The translations under genes were made by a program, and so were the position numbers. A DNA stretch of 53,790 nucleotides from NCBI GenBank assembly GCA_902522225.1, contig CABYUS010000003.1, positions 1 to 53,790 on the forward strand, given 5' to 3'. The notes beneath the pieces are model-generated. The model was not told the origin of the DNA. It searched no databases and saw only the letters and a list, made by a program, of their open reading frames with translations. Shown here one piece after another: positions 47,801 to 53,790 of the stretch (position 1 is its first letter; every line of letters begins with the position of its first letter). The DNA comes from an uncultured Pelagibacteraceae bacterium (GTDB taxonomy: Bacteria > Pseudomonadota > Alphaproteobacteria > Pelagibacterales > Pelagibacteraceae).

Positions 47801-48383
47801 CTTTTTTTTAATTTTAATTTTTGTTTTTTTAATTGGATGTTCATCAATTCCTAAAAATACTGCTGATGGATGCTCAATATTCTCAGAAAGATATCTTTGG
47901 TACAAGCATGCAAAAAAAGCAGCAGAAAAATGGGGAACTCCAATTTATATTCAATTAGCAATTATAAAAATGGAGTCTGATTTTGACTGGCTAGCTAAGC
48001 CTGCAAGAAAAAAAATTTTTAAAGTAATACCTTATAAAAGACCTTCAAGTTCATTTGGTTATTCTCAGGCTGTAAAGGGAACATGGAGACAATACAAAAA
48101 AGAAACCGGAAATAAATATGCTACAAGAACCAGGTTTAAGGATAGTGTTGATTTTATAGGATGGTATACAAATAAAACAGAAAAAATATTAAAAATTTCA
48201 AAAAAAGATGCCTTTAGACAATATGTTGCTTACCATGAAGGATGGGGAAATTATAAAAATTATAAAAAAAATCAGAAAGTTATTTTACTTGCAAATAAAG
48301 TTGAAAGGCAAGCGGGCTTATATAAGAAACAGCTTTCAAAATGTAGTAAATCTTTAAACAGAAAAAAATTTATTATTTATTAA
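47775..48383 (+). CDS. Lipoprotein with lytic-transglycosylase-like (SLT) domain
   Basis: The N-terminal signal (residues 1-21, very hydrophobic) ends in the lipobox LIGC with Cys22, so the protein should be a lipoprotein. The mature part resembles soluble lytic transglycosylases. IQLAIIKMESDFDW holds the probable catalytic Glu, SSSFGYSQAVKGTWRQYKKETG matches the GxxQ block, and FRQYVAYHEGWGNYKNY follows. It would cleave the glycan strands of peptidoglycan. AAGGA five bases before ATG 47775 fixes the start. The gene lies 26 bases inside the VanZ-like gene and overlaps the convergent RND pump by four bases. Confidence 0.85.
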   Translation: MLKLKNLSNFFLILIFVFLIGCSSIPKNTADGCSIFSERYLWYKHAKKAAEKWGTPIYIQLAIIKMESDFDWLAKPARKKIFKVIPYKRPSSSFGYSQAVKGTWRQYKKETGNKYATRTRFKDSVDFIGWYTNKTEKILKISKKDAFRQYVAYHEGWGNYKNYKKNQKVILLANKVERQAGLYKKQLSKCSKSLNRKKFIIY

Positions 48384-51300
48384 TTTAGTTGTTTTTTTAA
48401 ATCTATATCTACAGCATCTATTCTTTTGGTGTTTTTTGCCAATAGTAAATACATAGATGGAGTTACATACAATGTAAAAAAAGTTGATATAATCATGCCA
48501 CCTAGTATAGTTGACCCAACTGCAAGTCTTGAAGCCTCACCTGCGCCCGGCCCAATATTTCCAATAACTAAAGGTAGCATTGCAATCATTGTGCTTAAAG
48601 AAGTCATAATTATTGGTCTAAATCTTAAATCACACGCTTCTTTGATCGAGTCTTGAATATTTTTTCCCTTAGTTCTCAATTGATTTGCAAAATCAACAAT
48701 TAGAATACTATTTTTAGTAGAAATGCCAATTAAAATAATTAAAGCAATTTGAGAAAAAATATTTACAGAGCTATTTAAAAACAAAATAAATACCAAACCA
48801 CCAAAAATTGCTAATGGCACAGTTAATATTATAATAAAAGGATGAACAAAGGAATTAAATGTAGCTGCCATCACAAGATATGCAGTTAATAATGCTAAAG
48901 CAAAAATAATAAAAAGTTCATTAGTGGTTTCTTTTAGTTCTTCAGATTTTCCCTTCCATGCAATTTGATTTTCGGGTGAAACTTGAGATACTGTATCTTC
49001 AAAAAATTTAATTGCTTCAGATAAAGTATAATTCTCATTTATATTTGCTGATATTGTTACTGCTCTTTGTCTGTTATATCTATTTAGCTCTTTAGCATTA
49101 CCTTCTTCAACAAATTCAACTAAATTTACTAAAGAAATCAGCTCTCCATCTTTAGATCTAACAAAAATTTTAGAAATACCATCTTTATTTCTCCTGTCTG
49201 ATATATATTGTTGTAAAATAATTGGATATTCTTTGCCTAACTTATTAAATGTAGTTATTTTTTTTCCTCCATAAAGAATTTCTAATGTTCTGCCAATAGA
49301 TTCTGTTGATATGCCAAGATCTTTAGCTTTGCTCTTATTTATAATAAGCTTAACTTCTGGTTTATTTCTTGAATAATCTGACTCTATTCTGGATAAACTT
49401 GGATTTATTCTGAGATTATTAATTATTTTTTTTTGAATTTCTTCTAACTCTTCATAAGTACTTCCATAAATAACCATTTGAACTGGTTTATTATAACTCG
49501 AGACTCTAATTGATTGAGGAGAAATAGGAAATGCTACAGCTTGTGGTACTGTAACTATTTTTCCAATTGCTTCTCTCATTATAGTTTGAGAATTTTTATC
49601 TCTATTTTTCCAATTATCTAGTAATGCAATAATGATAAAACTATTATAAGAGTTTGCAGAACTACCAAAGCCTGGAACCCTCATAATAAATCTTGCATAT
49701 GGACTATCATCTGCTTGTAGTAATGGAGTAAGTCTTTTTTCAATGATTTGAGCTTTTTCTTGGGTATATTCAAATGAGCTTCCTTCATCTGTAAAACCAA
49801 TAACTAAATAAGCTCCTCTATCCTCCATAGGTAATAATTCTTTTTTTGAAAAATTAAAAAGCAAAATAGATGTGATGATTATAAAAATGATGAATACTGA
49901 TACCATTTTTGATTTGTCTATTAAAATATTAAGTGTTTCTTTATAAAATTTAGAAAAAGACTGAAAATATTTTTCAAACTTTTTAATTATAAAATTTTTA
50001 TTAGTTTTTTTGATTAAAAATTTGCTTGCTAACATTGGAGATAATGTTAATGCCACGAAAGAAGAAATTACTATAGAAAATGAAAGCGCTATAGCTGTTT
50101 CTTTAAATAAAGTACCAGATATACCCTCAATAAAAATTAACGGCAAAAAAACAGCAATTAGAATTAGTGTTGTTGCTATAATTGCAAAAGTAATTTGCTT
50201 TGATCCTTTATACGCAGCAACTAGAGGGGTTTCTCCTTTTTCAATTCTTCTGTAAATTGCATCAGTCATTATAACAGAGTCGTCGGTGATAATGCCAATA
50301 GCTAAAATAAAACTTAAAAGTACAAAAATATTTATTGATAAACCAAATAAATATAAACCAAGGAATGATGCAATTAAACTTACTGGTAAAGCAATAGCAG
50401 GAACAATTACTGCCTTTAAATTTCCTAAAAATAAGTAGATAATTATCACTACCAATATAAATGCGATTATTAAAGTTTTATAGACTTCCTCAATAGCTGC
50501 ACTTACATAATTCGCCCTATCAAATGCAACTTCTAAGGTTAAACCCTCTGGTAATGTTTTGCTGACCTGAGCAACCTTCGCTCTAATAGTCTTTGAAAGC
50601 TCAACCGTAGATGCTCCACTTTTAGCATATATTCCTACACCAACAGTTTTTAAATTTATTTTATTTTTTGTTTGAGCTTTGAATAAAGTCTTTTCTGAGA
50701 CAGGTCCAAATTCAATATTTGCAACATCAGACAATAAAAGTACTTTTTTGGCGTTTTTTTTGATTGGTAATTGTTTTATTTTATCTATGTCGCTATATGA
50801 TTTATCGAGACTTAGATTTAAATCTATGTTATTTGCTTCTAATGTTCCTGCGGGTAGCCTTATATTCTCCCTTCTTAGTGCCAATTCAACGTCTTGCACA
50901 GTTAGATCGTTTGCTGCTAGTTTAATAGGATCAATCCAAACTCTAATGCTTAATTCTCTTAGTCCTCCAACTCTTATTCTTCCAACGTTTTTTACACTTG
51001 AAAAAGTATCTACCAGATATCTTTCTGCATAGTCTCCAAGTTCTAGGTCACTCCAAGTAGATGATGATAAACTTAACCACATTGTTGTTGTAAATCCAGC
51101 AGCTTGTTTTAAAATTTGTGGAGGATCTGATTCTGTTGGTAAATTATCAATTATTCTTGCTACTCTTTCACGAATATCATTCGCAGCGTTATCAAGATCT
51201 ATTTCAGTATTAAATATAACATTAATCGTACTTCTTCCGTTCTCAGACTTAGATTCTATATTTTTTATTCCCTCCGCTCCTCCAATTACATCTTCAACTA

Positions 51301-51499
51301 CTTGAGTTACTTCCTGATCAACTATTGGTGCAGCAGCTGATTTATAATCTATTTGAATTTGAACGATTGGTGGTTGCAACCCTGAAGGAAGCTCTCTAAC
51401 AGGTAATTTCCAAAAAACAAATATACCAAATAAAATTAATATCAGTGACATTACCCATGAAATGACCGGTCTTCTTATACTAACTTCAGTTAAATACAT
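48380..51499 (-). CDS. RND-family inner-membrane transporter (HAE1-like)
   Basis: This pump protein of 1039 residues has the classic two-fold RND layout, with two large periplasmic loops and 12 membrane segments. The N-terminus (IRRPVISWVMSLILILFGIFVFWKLPVRELP) and the GDYAERYLVDTFSSVKNVGRIRVGG block are standard. The proton-relay pair of acids in TM4 is in AIGIITDDSVIMTDAIYRR. LNSSVNIFSQIALIILIGISTKNSILIVDFANQLR and ACDLRFRPIIMTSLSTMIAMLPLVIG are in the C-terminal half. It probably exports hydrophobic or amphipathic compounds. The adaptor gene lies three bases upstream; no TolC-like gene is nearby. Confidence 0.93.
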   Translation of the reverse strand: MYLTEVSIRRPVISWVMSLILILFGIFVFWKLPVRELPSGLQPPIVQIQIDYKSAAAPIVDQEVTQVVEDVIGGAEGIKNIESKSENGRSTINVIFNTEIDLDNAANDIRERVARIIDNLPTESDPPQILKQAAGFTTTMWLSLSSSTWSDLELGDYAERYLVDTFSSVKNVGRIRVGGLRELSIRVWIDPIKLAANDLTVQDVELALRRENIRLPAGTLEANNIDLNLSLDKSYSDIDKIKQLPIKKNAKKVLLLSDVANIEFGPVSEKTLFKAQTKNKINLKTVGVGIYAKSGASTVELSKTIRAKVAQVSKTLPEGLTLEVAFDRANYVSAAIEEVYKTLIIAFILVVIIIYLFLGNLKAVIVPAIALPVSLIASFLGLYLFGLSINIFVLLSFILAIGIITDDSVIMTDAIYRRIEKGETPLVAAYKGSKQITFAIIATTLILIAVFLPLIFIEGISGTLFKETAIALSFSIVISSFVALTLSPMLASKFLIKKTNKNFIIKKFEKYFQSFSKFYKETLNILIDKSKMVSVFIIFIIITSILLFNFSKKELLPMEDRGAYLVIGFTDEGSSFEYTQEKAQIIEKRLTPLLQADDSPYARFIMRVPGFGSSANSYNSFIIIALLDNWKNRDKNSQTIMREAIGKIVTVPQAVAFPISPQSIRVSSYNKPVQMVIYGSTYEELEEIQKKIINNLRINPSLSRIESDYSRNKPEVKLIINKSKAKDLGISTESIGRTLEILYGGKKITTFNKLGKEYPIILQQYISDRRNKDGISKIFVRSKDGELISLVNLVEFVEEGNAKELNRYNRQRAVTISANINENYTLSEAIKFFEDTVSQVSPENQIAWKGKSEELKETTNELFIIFALALLTAYLVMAATFNSFVHPFIIILTVPLAIFGGLVFILFLNSSVNIFSQIALIILIGISTKNSILIVDFANQLRTKGKNIQDSIKEACDLRFRPIIMTSLSTMIAMLPLVIGNIGPGAGEASRLAVGSTILGGMIISTFFTLYVTPSMYLLLAKNTKRIDAVDIDLKKQLN

Positions 51500-51502
51500 T
51501 AT

Positions 51503-52372
51503 TTAATTAATGATTGGTTTTATTTTACTGTTTGGTCTTACTTTTTTTAAACCCTCGGCTACAATTTTATCATCTAATGATAAACCACTTAAAATTTCTA
51601 AACTTCCAAGGTATCTTTTTCCTGTTTTGACCTCAGTTTTTATTGCTTTATTATTTTCATCAACAATAAAAACATAACTTCTAGAGCCCTCAGTAACAAT
51701 ACTTGTATCTGGTACACTTAAAGTGTTTCTTTCATTATATTTTATTGTTATCTCTAAAAGAGCTCCTGGTAATAATTCGAATTTTTCATTATTTATTTTT
51801 ATTCTAGTTGATAATGATCTTGTTTTACTATTTATCCTACTTGATGTTGAGTCTACTATTCCTGAATATATTTTATTCTTGTATCCAGAGAATATTACAT
51901 CTACAGGTAAGCCATTTCTTATAAAAGGAGCATATACTTCTGGGATTTCTACATCTGAAAATATTATCGTGGTATCCTCTAAATTAAGTAAAATTGAGCT
52001 TTTTGAAACTAAAATATCATCAGAAAAATCTCTTTTACCAACTATACCATCAAACGGTGCAATTATTTTTCTTGTTTTTAAGTTAGCAATTATTTCACCT
52101 TTCTTAACTTTTGAATTAAAATTTATCGGCGTTAGGATCTCATATTTTTCAATTTTATATGATTTAATTTGAGATGGAATGGCTGTACCGAATGTTTCAA
52201 TAATATCTTCAAATTTTTTTTCAATTACTTGAGTTACAATTATTCCTGGAGGTGGTTTTTTACTAAATTTTTTCTTAAAATGATTACCAATCATTGTTCT
52301 TGCAATTATTACTGATGCAATAATTAAGAAAAATACAATTATTACTGTAAAAATTTTAGTTGATCTTTTCAT
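51503..52372 (-). CDS. RND periplasmic adaptor, apparently without an alpha-hairpin
   Basis: The 289-residue protein has an N-terminal membrane anchor (residues 8-28) and the lipoyl, beta-barrel and membrane-proximal parts of a membrane fusion protein. The two halves of the lipoyl domain (VKKGEIIANL at about 89-98 and KIIAPFDGIVGKRDF at about 102-116) are separated by only three or four residues. In AcrA/MexA-type adaptors a coiled-coil hairpin of many tens of residues is inserted there to contact the outer-membrane channel. BesA of Borrelia is a known hairpin-less adaptor. It is translated three bases ahead of the pump gene. Confidence 0.88.
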   Translation of the reverse strand: MKRSTKIFTVIIVFFLIIASVIIARTMIGNHFKKKFSKKPPPGIIVTQVIEKKFEDIIETFGTAIPSQIKSYKIEKYEILTPINFNSKVKKGEIIANLKTRKIIAPFDGIVGKRDFSDDILVSKSSILLNLEDTTIIFSDVEIPEVYAPFIRNGLPVDVIFSGYKNKIYSGIVDSTSSRINSKTRSLSTRIKINNEKFELLPGALLEITIKYNERNTLSVPDTSIVTEGSRSYVFIVDENNKAIKTEVKTGKRYLGSLEILSGLSLDDKIVAEGLKKVRPNSKIKPIIN

Positions 52373-52377
52373 AATAT

Positions 52378-53190
52378 CTATTCTTTACCAAACTCGCTCC
52401 ATGATCCGTCGTACACCGTAGGACTATACTTATTATTAATTAATGAATAAGCAAGAGCCAGTACAGAAGCTGTTATCCCAGATCCGCAAGAAAATACAAT
52501 ATCATTTTCCTCTAAATTAATAATATTCATAAATTCCAACCTAATTTCATCTTTTTTTTTAAAAGTATTATCATCATTCATAAGCTGCCTAAAGGGCAAG
52601 CAATAAGACCCTGGTATTGAGCCACTTCTTAACCCTTTTCTTTGTTCAGCTTCTTTGCCTTCAAATCTTTTTTTACTTCTAGCGTCTACAACTTTGAATT
52701 TTTTTTCTAATATATTTTGATCAATTTCAATTTTATTTTTTACTAATTTTTTGTTTTCTGTTGCGAAGTATTTAGATTTAGAAATATTCATTATAGATTT
52801 TACAGTTTCTCTATTTTCCTCTTTCCATTTTTTTAATCCTCCATCTAAAATAAACACTGAATTTTGATTATGTCCAAAATATAAAAATGTATACCAACAT
52901 CTGCATGAACTAATTAAATGAGAATCATCGTAAATTACAATTATATCATCATTAGATATTCCTAATGATGACATACATAGCTCCCATTCTTTTTTTGAAG
53001 GAAGCATATGTGGTAGGTCACTTTTTTTATCTGAATATTTATCTATATCAAAAAAAATTGATCCTTGTATATGTCCTTTTTTATATTCTTCAAAAGCGTT
53101 TCTATTTTCATTTGGTAAATGCCATGAACTATCAAAAATTTTTACCTTATTAATATTATTATAAAGCCAATCAGTGCTAACAAGAGACAT
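52378..53190 (-). CDS. sseA: Rhodanese-family sulfurtransferase, probable 3-mercaptopyruvate type
   Basis: The protein has 270 residues and two rhodanese domains. The N-terminal non-catalytic one includes IFDSSWHLPNENRNAFEEYKKGHIQGSIFFDID. The C-terminal catalytic one has VVDARSKKRFEG, GLRSGSIPGSYCLPF and the active-site loop SCGSGITASVLALA. A CGSG[IV]TA loop is typical of 3-mercaptopyruvate sulfurtransferase, whereas thiosulfate sulfurtransferases usually have basic residues there. It lies four bases after msrA and six bases before the adaptor gene. A sulfur or oxidative-stress link with msrA is possible but inferred. Confidence 0.9.
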   Translation of the reverse strand: MSLVSTDWLYNNINKVKIFDSSWHLPNENRNAFEEYKKGHIQGSIFFDIDKYSDKKSDLPHMLPSKKEWELCMSSLGISNDDIIVIYDDSHLISSCRCWYTFLYFGHNQNSVFILDGGLKKWKEENRETVKSIMNISKSKYFATENKKLVKNKIEIDQNILEKKFKVVDARSKKRFEGKEAEQRKGLRSGSIPGSYCLPFRQLMNDDNTFKKKDEIRLEFMNIINLEENDIVFSCGSGITASVLALAYSLINNKYSPTVYDGSWSEFGKE

Positions 53191-53193
53191 GAA

Positions 53194-53640
53194 CTATCTC
53201 CGTTTTTCCATAAACTTTTGATGATACTCTTCTGCAGTACAATAATTTTTTGCTAGTGATAATTGTGTAACGACCCTACCATTCATTTGTTCATTTTTTT
53301 TTTTTATCAATTTTTCAGCAATTTCTTTTTGAGAATTATTTAAGTAAAAAATTTCACTTCTATATTGTGTTCCAAAATCAGGCCCTTGTGAATTTAAAGT
53401 CGTAGGATCATGAAAGTCAAAAAAATAATTAATTATTTCCATATAAGAGATTACATTTGGATCAAAATCTAATTTTACAACTTCTGCATGATTTGTATTC
53501 CCTGTACAAACTTGTTCGTATGATGTTTTGTTATTATCGCCACCACAATAACCTACTTCAGTTTTATAAATCCCTTTAAGTTTACTGAATTCTAATTCAG
53601 GTCCCCAAAAACATCCAAGTCCTAAAATTGCTATTTCCAT
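53194..53640 (-). CDS. msrA: Peptide-methionine (S)-S-oxide reductase
   Basis: MsrA repairs oxidised methionine in proteins. The active site GLGCFWGPELEFSKLKGIYKTEVGYCGG is at the very N-terminus (catalytic Cys10). YEQVCTGNTNHAEVVKLDFDP, FFDFHDPTTLNSQGPDFGTQYRSEIFY and the C-terminal NYCTAEEYHQKF follow in standard order. At 148 residues it is near the minimal size for the family and lacks the N-terminal extension of E. coli MsrA. The resolving cysteine arrangement cannot be assigned with confidence. It is the first gene of the msrA-sulfurtransferase-RND run. Confidence 0.94.
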   Translation of the reverse strand: MEIAILGLGCFWGPELEFSKLKGIYKTEVGYCGGDNNKTSYEQVCTGNTNHAEVVKLDFDPNVISYMEIINYFFDFHDPTTLNSQGPDFGTQYRSEIFYLNNSQKEIAEKLIKKKNEQMNGRVVTQLSLAKNYCTAEEYHQKFMEKRR

Positions 53641-53675
53641 TGCTAATTAATTTATTTTTAAATAAAACTATTCTT

Positions 53676-53790
53676 ATGCTGTCTAAAAATCAATTGGGCT
53701 TTTTGTACATGTTTCTATCAGTATGTGCATTTTCAGTCATGGATATTATCGTTAAGTGGTCTGAAGATTATCCATTAGGGCAAGTGTTAT
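53676..53790 (+). CDS. DMT/EamA-family transporter, 3' end cut by window edge
   Basis: The ATG at 53676 opens a frame that runs off the window. The 38 visible residues (for example LGFLYMFLSVCAFSVMDIIVKW, then EDYPLGQVL) match the first membrane helix of drug/metabolite transporters. The N-terminus with a helix followed by KW..  and P is typical of EamA proteins. It is divergent from msrA with a 35-base gap. Substrate cannot be judged from so short a piece. Confidence 0.75.
   Translation, partial: MLSKNQLGFLYMFLSVCAFSVMDIIVKWSEDYPLGQVL

Overview
The window is a compact, strongly AT-rich stretch (about 30% GC by eye, not computed) of an alphaproteobacterial chromosome, most likely a SAR11 / Candidatus Pelagibacter-type marine bacterium. 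The evidence is the small spacers, overlapping genes, AT-biased codons, a SAM-II riboswitch on metX like those of Sargasso Sea sequences, a class I lysyl-tRNA synthetase, ActR/RegA and ChvI/ChvG regulators, and an F1 ATP synthase operon apart from F0. I see about 53 protein genes, the first and last cut by the window edges. There are no tRNA or rRNA genes, insertion sequences, phage genes or CRISPR arrays.

Layout. 1-7631: sucC(partial)-sucD-sucA-sucB-lpd, the 2-oxoglutarate-to-succinate part of the TCA cycle. 7652-9613: priA. 9720-14514: atpHAGDC (F1). 14500-21023, minus strand: one long run read as rplU-rpmA-obgE-proB-proA-nadD-rsfS-ctpA-rppH from a good promoter at 21050-21077. 21088-23561, minus: metX-metW-gloB behind a SAM-II riboswitch. 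23750-25722: hisC-tyrA, divergent from metX. 25724-29277, minus: trkH, an AmpG-like permease and an NlpC/P60 protein. 29366-32850: lysK-pyrD-rpmB and a VUT-family transporter. 32847-35945, minus: a polyamine operon (ornithine decarboxylase-like, deoxyhypusine synthase-like, agmatinase-like). 36094-36657: regA/actR. 36650-38159, minus: an orphan ABC ATPase and bioY. 38210-40984: polA. 41035-46685: chvI-chvG-ahcY-tsaE-amgK-murU. 46662-47381, minus: gpmA. 47408-48383: VanZ-like protein and a lytic-transglycosylase-like lipoprotein. 48380-53640, minus: msrA, sulfurtransferase, and an RND adaptor/pump pair. 53676-end: start of a DMT/EamA transporter.

Themes. Central carbon and energy genes sit together (SucABCD, Lpd, F1-ATPase). 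A cell-wall maintenance and recycling theme recurs (AmpG-like permease, AmgK, MurU, SLT lipoprotein, NlpC/P60, CtpA). The methyl cycle appears twice (riboswitch-controlled metX/metW; ahcY). All six convergent gene pairs overlap or touch, which leaves no room for ordinary terminators.

I found no clearly new multi-gene system. The observations most worth a second look are: an 18-bp helix that competes with the SAM-II aptamer on the metX leader; an RND adaptor with no alpha-hairpin; a hairpin plus tiny upstream ORF just before regA; a promoter that should make an almost leaderless rpmB mRNA; and the decarboxylase/DHS/ureohydrolase operon, which suggests homospermidine synthesis.
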